A DNA stretch of 52,439 nucleotides from Actinomycetes bacterium. GTDB lineage: Bacteria; Actinomycetota; Actinomycetes; Mycobacteriales; Cryptosporangiaceae. This document shows, one piece after another, positions 33,525 to 41,745 of this stretch. The notes under the pieces are model-generated. The model made no database searches and had not been told where the DNA came from. It was given only the letters and a program-made list of their open reading frames with translations. The stretch covers positions 1-52,439 of the forward strand of contig JAOPVE010000097.1 of the NCBI GenBank assembly GCA_025963185.1, in the 5' to 3' direction. Numbering within the stretch: the stretch's first letter is position 1; every line of letters begins with the position of its first letter. The translations under genes were made by a program, and so were the position numbers.

Positions 33525-35702
33525 TCAGCGCGCCGCCCGGGCGGCTGTCACCGCGGCGAGGGCGTCGACCAGGCCGGCCGCGTGGCCGCACGAGCTCGGG
33601 ATCGGGCGGGCGGTGTCCCGAAGGATCGACTCGGTGCGCGCCACGTCCCCGGCGAGCCGCGGGTTCGCCTGCCACATCAGCGCGACCACCCCGGTGACGT
33701 GCGGGGCGGCCATCGAGGTGCCGTCGAGCGGACCGTACCCGCCGCCGGGGAGCGCGGACACGACGTCCACTCCGGGGGCCAGCACGTCGGGCCCGGCGGA
33801 TCCGCGGCTGGAGAACTCGGCGATCCGGTTCGCGCGGTCGACGGCCCCGACGCTGAGCACCTCGGGGTAGATCGCGGGCGGGTCCTCGATGGATCCGCAC
33901 CGGGGGCCGGAGTTGCCCGCCGAGACCACGGCGAAGATCCCGGCCGCCCGCAGGGACCGGATCGCCGGGAGCAGCGTTCCCCGATCGCAGCCTTCGAGGT
34001 CCGGGCAGCCCCACGAGTTGTTCAGCACGTCGGCAGCGTGGGCCGGATCGCCGTCCCGCAGCGGATCCCCGGACTGCGGGTACGGCGCGAGCATGAACTG
34101 GAGGCAGGTCACGTACGCGCCGGGGTTGCCGAGGTTCCGGGCGAGATTGACACAGCCGATCCAGCGGGCACCCGGGGCGACGGACATCGCGATCGCGGTG
34201 GTGTGGGTGCCGTGGCCGCCGACATCCGTGGGGGTGCGGGTGTGGTTCCACGGATCCAGCCAGCGACCGCCGTACGAGCCGCGCAGGGCCGGGTGGGTGC
34301 CGTCGACGCCGGAGTCGGACTCGCCGATGACGATCCCGGATCCATCGACTCCGAGTGCGGACCGGGCCTCGGGCACCCGGATCGCCTCCAGGTTCCACGG
34401 CCGGACGGGCGCGGGCAGCGATCCCCGCATCGGAGGTTCGGGAGCGGGAATCGGCCGCAGCCGCGGGCTGTGCAGCACCCGGTCGACCTCGGGCCGGGTG
34501 GCGAGCCAGCCGCGCAGCACCGGATCGTCGGGCAGCTCGATGGCGTTGACCAGGTAATACGGCGTGTAGTGGACGTGCCAGCTGCGAAGCTGGGCGCGGA
34601 TCGGGCGCTGGGCGCGGTCAGCCTCGGCGACCAGCCGGTGGTAGACCTCGGCCCGGCGCGCGGCGATCCCGGTGGGGAGGTTGCCCAGGTCGGGCTGGGA
34701 CTTGAGGATCACGAAGATCCGGTCGCCGTAGAGGCCGGGGTGGCCGAGCGAGATCCAGACCGTGCCCGTGGTGACGGCCAGCAGCGCGGCGGCACCGGCG
34801 AGCACCCGGCGGCCGCCGAGCCAGACCAGGCCCAGCGAGAGCAGCCCGGCCAGCGCGGACAGCAGGGCGGCGATCAGCGCCCAGTAGTCCACGTCGTGCA
34901 GCCCGAGGATCAGGGTGAGCTGCTCCGGATCCACGAACGCCAGCGGACCGGCCGCCGCGAGCGCCACGAGCAGTCCCGGGCCGGCGGACGAGGGCCGATC
35001 GGCGATCGCCGCCGCGGCGAATCCGGCGGGTGGCAGGACGGCGAGCAACAGCAACTGGATCCCCGCCGGGCCCGCCCCCGCGGCTATGGGCACCAGCGCG
35101 ACGGCAGCGGCGAGGCCCCCGAGCAGGATCCGCATCCACCGCGGCGCGCCGGCGAGCGGACGCCAGAGGAACCGGGCGAACAGGGCTGCGGTGAACAGCC
35201 CCAGGGCGGCGGCAGCGGCGAGCGCGGCGAGGGTCTCCCACCACGATCCGAGGGCACCGGCGAACCACCACGGCAGCAGGATCGCGAGGCCCGCCGCAGT
35301 CCCACCGAGCAGCCCGCCGCCCGCCACGCGCACCCTGAGCAGCGCAAACGCCAGCAGTAACAGTCCGGCGACGACCAGCAGCGCCACCGGCGACCACGGC
35401 AGCGGAAGCGCCCGCGCCACGCCGAGCACCACCAGGGCGAGCGCCGCGACGGCCCAGCAGCGCGCCACGGATCGCAGCACCGGGTGCCGGATCGCCAGCG
35501 CGGCCGGCCCGACGACCACCCCGATCGCCACCCCGCCGCCGAGGCACACCAGCGGATCGCCGAACCGCGGCCATCCCAGCTCGTCCACGAGCAGGGTCTG
35601 CTGGACGAGCCAGGCGACGGACTGGGACAGGACGACGACGCCGCAGATCCAGGCGCCGGTCAGGGACAGGGCCGTGGGCTCGATCCAGCGCCGGGCGGTC
35701 AC
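33525..35702 (-). CDS. Polytopic membrane subtilisin-like (S8) serine protease
   Basis: The product has 725 residues from ATG 35702. The first about 330 are roughly ten membrane helices, without a classic signal peptide. A short propeptide-like segment follows (about 350-420: YYLVNAIELPDDPVLRG). The catalytic domain has Asp in GESDSGVDGTHP (about 462), His in GGHGTHTTAIA (about 499), oxyanion Asn in VSAGNSGP and Ser in DGTSMAAPHVTG (about 661), so the triad is complete. The helix number suggests, but does not prove, that the protease faces outside. It differs from mycosins, which have one C-terminal helix and lie in ESX loci. No such locus is seen. The gene is divergent from glpD across tandem 20-bp repeats. 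Confidence 0.93.
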   Translation of the reverse strand: MTARRWIEPTALSLTGAWICGVVVLSQSVAWLVQQTLLVDELGWPRFGDPLVCLGGGVAIGVVVGPAALAIRHPVLRSVARCWAVAALALVVLGVARALPLPWSPVALLVVAGLLLLAFALLRVRVAGGGLLGGTAAGLAILLPWWFAGALGSWWETLAALAAAAALGLFTAALFARFLWRPLAGAPRWMRILLGGLAAAVALVPIAAGAGPAGIQLLLLAVLPPAGFAAAAIADRPSSAGPGLLVALAAAGPLAFVDPEQLTLILGLHDVDYWALIAALLSALAGLLSLGLVWLGGRRVLAGAAALLAVTTGTVWISLGHPGLYGDRIFVILKSQPDLGNLPTGIAARRAEVYHRLVAEADRAQRPIRAQLRSWHVHYTPYYLVNAIELPDDPVLRGWLATRPEVDRVLHSPRLRPIPAPEPPMRGSLPAPVRPWNLEAIRVPEARSALGVDGSGIVIGESDSGVDGTHPALRGSYGGRWLDPWNHTRTPTDVGGHGTHTTAIAMSVAPGARWIGCVNLARNLGNPGAYVTCLQFMLAPYPQSGDPLRDGDPAHAADVLNNSWGCPDLEGCDRGTLLPAIRSLRAAGIFAVVSAGNSGPRCGSIEDPPAIYPEVLSVGAVDRANRIAEFSSRGSAGPDVLAPGVDVVSALPGGGYGPLDGTSMAAPHVTGVVALMWQANPRLAGDVARTESILRDTARPIPSSCGHAAGLVDALAAVTAARAAR

Positions 35703-35708
35703 CCCCAG

Positions 35709-35754
35709 ACGTTATCGGTCCCCCGCGGACGCTATCGGTCACCCACGGAGGCGA
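35709..35754. repeat. Tandem 20-bp repeats between divergent subtilase and glpD
   Basis: ACGTTATCGGTCCCCCGCGG (35709-35728) and ACGCTATCGGTCACCCACGG (35729-35748) match at 17 of 20 positions and are directly adjacent. A partial third copy (CGATCGGC) follows. The whole divergent gap is only 88 nt, so the repeats must overlap promoter elements and may be an operator. Confidence 0.75.
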
Positions 35755-35790
35755 TCGGCGGCCCGGACGGCACGGACGTACGGTGTACCG

Positions 35791-37557
35791 GTGCGACGCG
35801 ATCCCGAGATATCACGGTTCACCGCGAGCAGGCTCGGCCCGGAACAGCGGGCCAGGGATCTCGCGCGGATGCGATCCGAGACGTTCGACGTCGTCGTGGT
35901 CGGTGGCGGGGTCACCGGAACGGGGGCTGCCCTCGACGCGGCGAGCCGGGGCCTGTCGGTGGCGCTCGTCGAGGCGCGGGACTTCGCCGCGGGCACGTCG
36001 AGCCGGTCGAGCAAGCTGATCCACGGCGGGCTGCGCTACCTCGAACAGCTCAACTTTCCGCTGGTCAGGGAGGCGCTGAAGGAGCGAGGGCTGCTGCTGA
36101 CCCGGCTGGCGCCGCACCTGGTCCGGCCGGTGCCGTTCCTGCTGCCGCTCGACCACCGGGTCTGGCAGCGGGCCTACTACGGGGCCGGAGTGGCGCTGTA
36201 CGACGTCCTCGGATCGCTCTTCGGCACTTCGCGAGGCGTTCCCCGGCACCGCCACCTCACCCGGACCGCTGCCAGGCGGCTGTTCCCCGGGCTCCGGCGC
36301 GACGCGCTCGTCGGCGCGATCCAGTACTACGACGCGCAGGTGGACGATGCCCGGTTCAGCCTCACGCTGGCCCGCACGGCGGCGAGCTTCGGCGCGGCGA
36401 TGGCCACGAGCACGCGGGTGATCGACGTGCTCAAGGACGTCCGCGAGGTGGTCGGGGTGCGGGTGCGGGACCTGGAGTCCGGCGAGGTGTTCGACATCCG
36501 GGCCCGCACCGTGATCGCGGCGACCGGAGTGTGGAGCGACGACCTGTCCGAGATGCTCGGCGGGCGGCCTGGCCTGCGGGTCCGCGCGAGCAAGGGGGTG
36601 CATCTCGTCGTGCCGCGCAGCGCGATCGCCGGGGACGACGGGCTGATCCTGCGGACCGAGAAGTCCGTGCTGTTCGTGATCCCGTGGGGCGGCCACTGGA
36701 TCATCGGGACCACCGACACTGACTGGAACCTCGACCGCGCCCACCCGGCCGCGTCGAGTTCGGACATCGACTACATCCTCGACCACGTCAACCGGGTCCT
36801 GGACCGCCCACTCACCCATGACGACATCGAGGGCGTCTACGCCGGGCTCCGGCCGCTGCTGGTGGGGGAGTCCGAGGCGTCGAGCAAGCTGTCCCGCGAA
36901 CACGCCGTGGTCGAGCCGATGCTCGGGCTGATGCTCGTCGCGGGTGGCAAGTACACGACCTACCGGGTGATGGCCGCGGACGTGGTGGACCTGGCCGCGC
37001 GCCGGCTCCAGGGCACTCCGCCCAGCCGTACCGAGGAGGTCCCGCTGCTCGGCGCGGACGGGTTCGCCGCGGCCTGGGCGGTGCGGGCCGAGACCGCCCG
37101 CGCCCACGGCATCTCCGCCGGGGTGGTCGAGCACCTGCTCGAACGGTACGGATCGCTCACCAGCGAGATCCTCGCGCTGGTGGACGATCGGCCGGAACTG
37201 GCGATCCCGCTCACCGGCGCGGCCGAGTACATCGCCGCCGAGGTCGTCTACGCCGGGATCGCCGAGGGCGCCCTGCACCTGGACGACGTCCTCACCCGCC
37301 GCACCCGGATCTCGATCGAGACCCCGCACCGCGGGCTGAACTGCGTCGAGCAGGTCGCCGACCTCCTGGGGGGAGTGCTCGGCTGGGACGCGGCGACGCG
37401 CCGGCGCGAGGTCGAGCACTACCGGGCCCGGGTCAAGGCCGAACGTGAGTCCCAGCGCAAGCCCGACGACCGGACCGCCGACGCGGCCCGCCTCGGAGCT
37501 CCCGACGTCCGCAGGCTCTCGGACAGCCACCGCGCGGCCGTGGACGAGGTGCCGTGA
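35791..37557 (+). CDS. glpD: Aerobic glycerol-3-phosphate dehydrogenase
   Basis: GTG 35791 gives 588 residues, the usual GlpD length. No clear Shine-Dalgarno precedes it, so a leaderless or short-leader mRNA is possible. The FAD-binding fold is VVVVGGGVTGTGAALDAASRG at about 31, followed by the GlpD hallmarks ARDFAAGTSSRSSKLIHGGLRYLEQ (here split as AAGTSSRSSKLIHGG and LRYLEQ) and late GGKYTTYR and IGTTDTDW. It oxidises glycerol-3-phosphate to dihydroxyacetone phosphate at the membrane and feeds electrons to menaquinone. No glpF or glpK is nearby. The stop overlaps the next gene's start. Confidence 0.95.
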   Translation: MRRDPEISRFTASRLGPEQRARDLARMRSETFDVVVVGGGVTGTGAALDAASRGLSVALVEARDFAAGTSSRSSKLIHGGLRYLEQLNFPLVREALKERGLLLTRLAPHLVRPVPFLLPLDHRVWQRAYYGAGVALYDVLGSLFGTSRGVPRHRHLTRTAARRLFPGLRRDALVGAIQYYDAQVDDARFSLTLARTAASFGAAMATSTRVIDVLKDVREVVGVRVRDLESGEVFDIRARTVIAATGVWSDDLSEMLGGRPGLRVRASKGVHLVVPRSAIAGDDGLILRTEKSVLFVIPWGGHWIIGTTDTDWNLDRAHPAASSSDIDYILDHVNRVLDRPLTHDDIEGVYAGLRPLLVGESEASSKLSREHAVVEPMLGLMLVAGGKYTTYRVMAADVVDLAARRLQGTPPSRTEEVPLLGADGFAAAWAVRAETARAHGISAGVVEHLLERYGSLTSEILALVDDRPELAIPLTGAAEYIAAEVVYAGIAEGALHLDDVLTRRTRISIETPHRGLNCVEQVADLLGGVLGWDAATRRREVEHYRARVKAERESQRKPDDRTADAARLGAPDVRRLSDSHRAAVDEVP

Positions 37558-37841
37558 CGGTCCTGATCGATCCGCCGCGGTGGCCAGGGCGCGGCCGGCT
37601 GTGGTCGCACCTGGTCAGCGACGTGTCACTGGCCGAACTGCACGCGTTCGCGGAGATGCTCGGCGCGCCCGCGCGCGGGTTCGACCGGGACCACTACGAC
37701 GTGCCGTCCGAGCGTTACGCGTCCGCGCTGGCGCTCGGTGCGGTTCCGGTGCCGAGCCGCGAACTCGTGGCCCGGCTGACCGGGGCGGGACTGCGGCGGC
37801 CGAAGCGGCGCGGGATCAGCGGTACTCGCCCGGCTGGGTGA
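37554..37841 (+). CDS. DUF4031 family protein
   Basis: GTG 37554 overlaps the glpD stop (GTGA). The 95-residue protein has MTVLIDPPRWPGRGRLWSHLVSD and HAFAEMLGAPARGFDRDHYDVP, the DUF4031 pattern of short actinobacterial proteins. It is cytoplasmic and basic at the C-terminus. The conserved Asp/His/Asp positions could be a metal or phosphate site, but no activity is known to me. Coupling to glpD may be only positional. The 3' end overlaps the opposite-strand small membrane protein gene by 26 nt. Confidence 0.85.
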   Translation: MTVLIDPPRWPGRGRLWSHLVSDVSLAELHAFAEMLGAPARGFDRDHYDVPSERYASALALGAVPVPSRELVARLTGAGLRRPKRRGISGTRPAG

Positions 37842-38007
37842 GCCACTGTGGGGTCGCGCTGTCGCGGCCGGTCCGCTCGATGACGAGTTCGCGCTGGTCC
37901 TGGGACGCGGTGCGGGCGCGGGCCCAGAGCCCCGCCGCGAGAATCATCCCTACCGCCAGCACCGCGAGCGCGGAGAACAACGAGAGAGCGAGTCCGGTAT
38001 CGGTCAT
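37816..38007 (-). CDS. Small single-pass membrane protein
   Basis: The 63-residue frame from ATG 38007 has one clear membrane helix (about 6-30) followed by a basic and polar cytoplasmic tail. There is no good Shine-Dalgarno. It overlaps the end of the DUF4031 gene by 26 nt on the opposite strand, and it lies 19 nt downstream of the HD gene, so it may be co-transcribed with it. The family is unknown. Confidence 0.55.
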   Translation of the reverse strand: MTDTGLALSLFSALAVLAVGMILAAGLWARARTASQDQRELVIERTGRDSATPQWLTQPGEYR

Positions 38008-38026
38008 GGGTCGAAAGGCTGGCGTC

Positions 38027-38629
38027 TCACACCGGATCCGTCAAGACTGACAATTCGTTGTCCAGGTTCGCCCTGGCCCGTTTTTCCCACGTGCTCCGGT
38101 GTGTGTCCAGGTGAAACAGCGCGGGAAGGTCCAGCAGACTTTTCAGGATCGCGGCCCGGCCGCGCCGGAAGTTCTGGTCCGAAACGTGGGCGTACTCGCG
38201 GCGGACGTTCGCCGCGTACTCCGCGTACTCGGCCGCCGGTGCGGCGAGGATCGCCAGGTCCGCATCGCACAGCAGTTGCCCACTGTGGTCACCAGGATCC
38301 GGATCGTGCGTCGCCGTGAGCCGGACCAGCCGCGCCACCTCGGCACCCTCCGTTCCCAGCGAACCGAGGGCGGCGAGGGCGAGATCCGCACTGGCGTCTT
38401 CGTTGCCGGTGCGCCGCGGATCGTAGATCGCGTCGTGGAACCAGCACGCCAGCACGACCTCGGGCGGGCCGGCCTCGCCTTCCACGATGGACAGCATCGC
38501 GCTCAGGTGCCGCAGCGTGTGGTAGTGCCGGTGGGGTTCCTGCCAGCGCCGGATCAGGTCCCGGGCCACCGCCTCCGCGCCCGGCGCGCCGGGAACCGCC
38601 CGGGCGAACTCCGCGACCAGGTCGTCCAT
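38027..38629 (-). CDS. HD-domain metal-dependent phosphohydrolase-like protein
   Basis: ATG 38629 has GGGAGGAG about 5 nt upstream. The 200-residue protein fits the predicted HD-superfamily of about 200 residues found in many bacteria. The metal motifs are H in YHTLRHL (about 38), HD in CWFHDAIYD (about 65) and a later TATHD..LLCDADLAIL (about 120). It probably hydrolyses a phosphate ester or nucleotide in the cytoplasm. The substrate is not known. Confidence 0.85.
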   Translation of the reverse strand: MDDLVAEFARAVPGAPGAEAVARDLIRRWQEPHRHYHTLRHLSAMLSIVEGEAGPPEVVLACWFHDAIYDPRRTGNEDASADLALAALGSLGTEGAEVARLVRLTATHDPDPGDHSGQLLCDADLAILAAPAAEYAEYAANVRREYAHVSDQNFRRGRAAILKSLLDLPALFHLDTHRSTWEKRARANLDNELSVLTDPV

Positions 38630-38709
38630 CGCCGCTCCTCCCGTGACTGGTCCGCGCCGGAAAGTTAGGGACCGCCGGGGCGGAACCGCCCCGCCGCCCG
38701 ATTCGTCTC

Positions 38710-39207
38710 ATGGGCATGCGTCTACGGAATCTAGCCTTCGTGAGTCTCGTACTGATCGCCGCGTGCGCGTCGCCGAAGGGCAGCGGGGGCAGCGACACGG
38801 CCGGCCCGGGCAGTTCGCCCTCCCCGTCCCCGTCCCCGTCCGCGGTGCCCGGCGCCGAGATGCCCGCCGTCAAGGTCGCCCGCAGCGGGGGCATCGCCGG
38901 GTTCAAGGACGAGTACACCGTGAACCCCGACGGATCCCTGACGGGCAAGACCAGGGCCAAGCCGTCCATCGCCGCCACGCTCAGCGCTGCCCAGCTCAGC
39001 GAGCTCAAGAGCCTGGTGAACAGCGACTCGCTCGCCGCCGAGGCGGCCAAGAGCCCGATCGGTCCCAAGAACTGCGCGGACGGTTTCATCTACAGCGTCA
39101 ACGCGGGCAAGGCCACGGTCTCCGGCACCGACTGCGGCGGGCTCGCGACCGCCGCGCCGACGATGTGGAAGATCGTCCAGATCGTGCGGACGGCGGCCGG
39201 CGGCTGA
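38710..39207 (+). CDS. Putative lipoprotein of unknown function
   Basis: The 165-residue product starts at ATG 38710 or 38716. It has a short signal peptide with lipobox LIAAC (Cys at about 20) and a Ser/Pro repeat linker encoded by a CCGTCC-type microrepeat. The globular domain (about 50-165) has two Cys (NCADGF, GTDCGG) that could form a disulphide outside the cell. The pattern ...YTVNPDGSLTGKTRA resembles small secreted proteins with inhibitor-like or sensor domains, without a firm assignment. Confidence 0.75.
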   Translation: MGMRLRNLAFVSLVLIAACASPKGSGGSDTAGPGSSPSPSPSPSAVPGAEMPAVKVARSGGIAGFKDEYTVNPDGSLTGKTRAKPSIAATLSAAQLSELKSLVNSDSLAAEAAKSPIGPKNCADGFIYSVNAGKATVSGTDCGGLATAAPTMWKIVQIVRTAAGG

Positions 39208-39265
39208 TTAGCCCGGCCGGGCCCGGGTAGGCCATGAGGGACCGCGACGAAAGGAGCGAACCATC

Positions 39266-39838
39266 ATGACCGCCCAGCTGACCGGCAAGAAGGTCGCCTT
39301 CCTCGCCACCGACGGCGTCGAGCAGGCCGAGCTCGACGAGCCGTGGCGGGCGGTGACCGAGGCCGGCGCCGAGCCGGAACTCATCTCGATCAAGACCGGT
39401 GAGATCCAGGCCTTCCAGCATCTCGACAAGGGTGCGACCCGTCCGGTCGACAAGCTGGTGACGGACGCCGATCCCGCCGACTACGACGCGCTCGTGCTGC
39501 CCGGCGGGGTCGTCAACGGCGACTTCATCAGGGCCGACGCGGACGCGGTCGCCTTCACCAGGGCGTTCGTCGAGGCCGGCAAGCCCATCGGATCGATCTG
39601 CCACGGCCCCTGGACCCTGATCGAGGCCGGCGCCGTGCGGGGCCGCACGGTCACCTCGTGGCCGTCCCTCAAGACGGACCTGCGCAACGCGGGCGCCGAG
39701 TGGGTGGACGAGCAGGTCGTCACCGACAAGGGCATCGTGACCAGCCGCAACCCCGGCGACCTCCCGGCGTTCAACGCCAAGCTGGTCGAGGAGATCGCCG
39801 AGGGGATCCACCGCAGCCGCCAGAAGGCGAGCATCTGA
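39266..39838 (+). CDS. DJ-1/PfpI family protein
   Basis: The ATG follows AAAGGAG about 8 nt upstream. The 190-residue protein has the class-I amidotransferase-like fold: FLATDGVEQAEL (conserved Glu), LVLPGGVVNGD, and the nucleophile elbow GSICHGPWTLIEAG with Cys at about 114. This subgroup (protease I/YhbO-like) includes deglycase, chaperone and stress proteins, and biochemical claims differ. It is cytoplasmic. A perfect palindromic element follows 11 nt after the stop. Confidence 0.92.
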   Translation: MTAQLTGKKVAFLATDGVEQAELDEPWRAVTEAGAEPELISIKTGEIQAFQHLDKGATRPVDKLVTDADPADYDALVLPGGVVNGDFIRADADAVAFTRAFVEAGKPIGSICHGPWTLIEAGAVRGRTVTSWPSLKTDLRNAGAEWVDEQVVTDKGIVTSRNPGDLPAFNAKLVEEIAEGIHRSRQKASI

Positions 39839-39849
39839 CCCGACTACGC

Positions 39850-39897
39850 AAGTGCGGTAACTGGGGCCGGTCCTGACCGGCCCCAGTTACCGCACTT
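39850..39897. repeat. Dispersed palindromic element, copy D (perfect)
   Basis: Arms 39850-39872 and 39875-39897 are perfectly complementary over 23 bp with a 2-nt loop (CT). Outer and inner stems are fused without an internal loop. It is the least decayed copy in the window. It lies 11 nt after the DJ-1/PfpI stop and 29 nt before the convergent helicase stop. Confidence 0.95.
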
Positions 39898-39926
39898 CGC
39901 CGTGTGTGGCGGGACCTGGCTGGCGG

Positions 39927-41588
39927 TTACGGGACCTCGGGGAGGGGCGGGCCGAGCACGTCGTCGGCGTCCACGATCGTGTACGAGTAGCCCTGCTCGG
40001 CGAGGAAGCGCTGGCGGTGCGCGGCGTACTCGGAGTCCAGCGTGTCGCGGGAGACCACCGTGTAGAAGTGCGCCTGGCGGTGGTCGGCCTTGGGGCGCAG
40101 GACCCGGCCGAGGCGCTGGGCCTCCTCCTGCCGGGATCCGAACGTGCCCGACACCTGGATCGCCACCGCGGCCTCGGGCAGGTCGATCGAGAAGTTGGCC
40201 ACCTTCGAGACCACCAGCGTGCGGATCTTGCCCTCGCGGAACAGCCCGAACAGCCGCTCGCGCTCCTTGTTGGTCGTGGATCCCTGGATGATCGGCGCGT
40301 CCAGCTCGGCGGCGAGGTCGTCCAGCTGGCCGAGGTAGGCGCCGATGACCAGCACCGGCTCGTCGGGGTGCCGCTCGACCAGCTTGCTGACGACCGGGAG
40401 CTTGGTGCGGGCCGTCGATGCGACCTTGTAGCGCTCCTCGGGCTCGGCGGTCGCGTACGCCATGCGCTCGGCGTCCGTCAGCGTGACCCGGACCTCGACG
40501 CACTCCGCGGGCGCGATCCAGCCCTGCGCCTCGATGTCCTTCCAGGGCGCGTCGTAGCGCTTGGGACCGATCAGCGAGAACACGTCACCCTCCCGGCCGT
40601 CCTCGCGGACCAGCGTCGCCGTGAGCCCGAGCCGCCGGCGGGACTGCAGGTCGGCCGTGAGCCGGAAGATCGGTGCGGGCAGCAGGTGGACCTCGTCGTA
40701 CACGATCAGGCCCCAGTCGCGGGCGCCGAACAGCTCCAGGTGGCGGTACTCGCCCTTCCGGCGGGTCGTCATCACCTGGTAGGTGGCGATTGTCACCGGG
40801 CGGATCTCCTTGCGCTCGCCCGAGTACTCGCCGATCTCGTCCTCGGTCAGGGTCGTGCGGGCCACGAGCTCGCGCTTCCACTGGCGTCCGGCGACCGTGT
40901 TGGTGACCAGGATCAGCGTGGTCGCCTTCGCCTCGGCCATCGCGGCCGCTCCGACCAGGGTCTTGCCCGCCCCGCACGGCAGCACCACGACCCCTGACCC
41001 GCCCGCCCAGAACCCCTCGACGGCGTGCCGCTGGTAGTCGCGCAGGGTCCAGCCGTCCTCCTTGAGGTCGATCTGGTGCGCCTCGCCGTCGACGTACCCG
41101 GCCAGGTCTTCGGCCGGCCAGCCGACCTTGAGCAGCGCCTGCTTGAGCCGTCCCCGCTCGGAGGGGTGGACGGCCATCGTGTCCTCGTCCACCCGGTCGC
41201 CGAGCATCGGCGCGATCTTGCGGTTGCGGATCACCTCGGCGAGCACCGCCCGGTCGAGCGCGTGCAGCGCCAGCCCGTGGACCGGGTGGTTGAGCAACTG
41301 GAGGCGGCCGTACCGGTCCATGGTGTCGGCCACGTCGACGAGCAGCGCGTGCGGGACCGCGTACCGCGAGAACCGGACGAGGGCGTCCACCACGCTCTCG
41401 GCGTCGTGCCCGGCCGCGCGCGCGTTCCACAGCCCGAGGGGGGTGAGCCGGTAGGTGTGGACGTGCTCGGGGGCACGCTCCAGCTCGGCGAACGGGGCGA
41501 TGGCCTGGCGGCAGGCGCTCGAATCCTTGTGGTCGATCTCCAGCAGCAGGGTCTTGTCGGACTGGACGATGAGCGGGCCGTCGGTCAC
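39927..41588 (-). CDS. XPB/ERCC3-family DNA helicase
   Basis: GTG 41588 has GGAGG upstream. The 553-residue SF2 helicase has an N-terminal helicase-associated region (about 1-180). Motif I is LPCGAGKTLV (about 212), Ia TNTVAGRQW, II YDEVHLL, III LTATLVRED, and motif VI is SRQEEAQRLGRVLRPK. Bacterial XPB acts as a 3'-5' helicase/translocase with a suggested repair role. In M. tuberculosis its gene is next to a helicase-associated gene; here that partner (43397-45769) is two genes away. The gene ends convergent with the DJ-1/PfpI gene across a palindromic element. Confidence 0.95.
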   Translation of the reverse strand: MTDGPLIVQSDKTLLLEIDHKDSSACRQAIAPFAELERAPEHVHTYRLTPLGLWNARAAGHDAESVVDALVRFSRYAVPHALLVDVADTMDRYGRLQLLNHPVHGLALHALDRAVLAEVIRNRKIAPMLGDRVDEDTMAVHPSERGRLKQALLKVGWPAEDLAGYVDGEAHQIDLKEDGWTLRDYQRHAVEGFWAGGSGVVVLPCGAGKTLVGAAAMAEAKATTLILVTNTVAGRQWKRELVARTTLTEDEIGEYSGERKEIRPVTIATYQVMTTRRKGEYRHLELFGARDWGLIVYDEVHLLPAPIFRLTADLQSRRRLGLTATLVREDGREGDVFSLIGPKRYDAPWKDIEAQGWIAPAECVEVRVTLTDAERMAYATAEPEERYKVASTARTKLPVVSKLVERHPDEPVLVIGAYLGQLDDLAAELDAPIIQGSTTNKERERLFGLFREGKIRTLVVSKVANFSIDLPEAAVAIQVSGTFGSRQEEAQRLGRVLRPKADHRQAHFYTVVSRDTLDSEYAAHRQRFLAEQGYSYTIVDADDVLGPPLPEVP

Positions 41589-41745
41589 GGGGCCTCCGGG
41601 TTGAACGGGCGAAACCACCATTGTCCCAGGCTCTGCCCGGAAGTACCCCCGCGGCTTTACGTCCGGCTCACGGCCCATGGTTGACAGTGCTGTGTGCACC
41701 CCGGATTCCCGGACGTGCCCACACTTTTCACCCCCGGGGGAAACC

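Noticed and set aside
33510-35360. A 616-codon plus-strand frame opposite the subtilase
   Set aside because: The subtilase has an intact catalytic triad on the other strand; this frame is low complexity.
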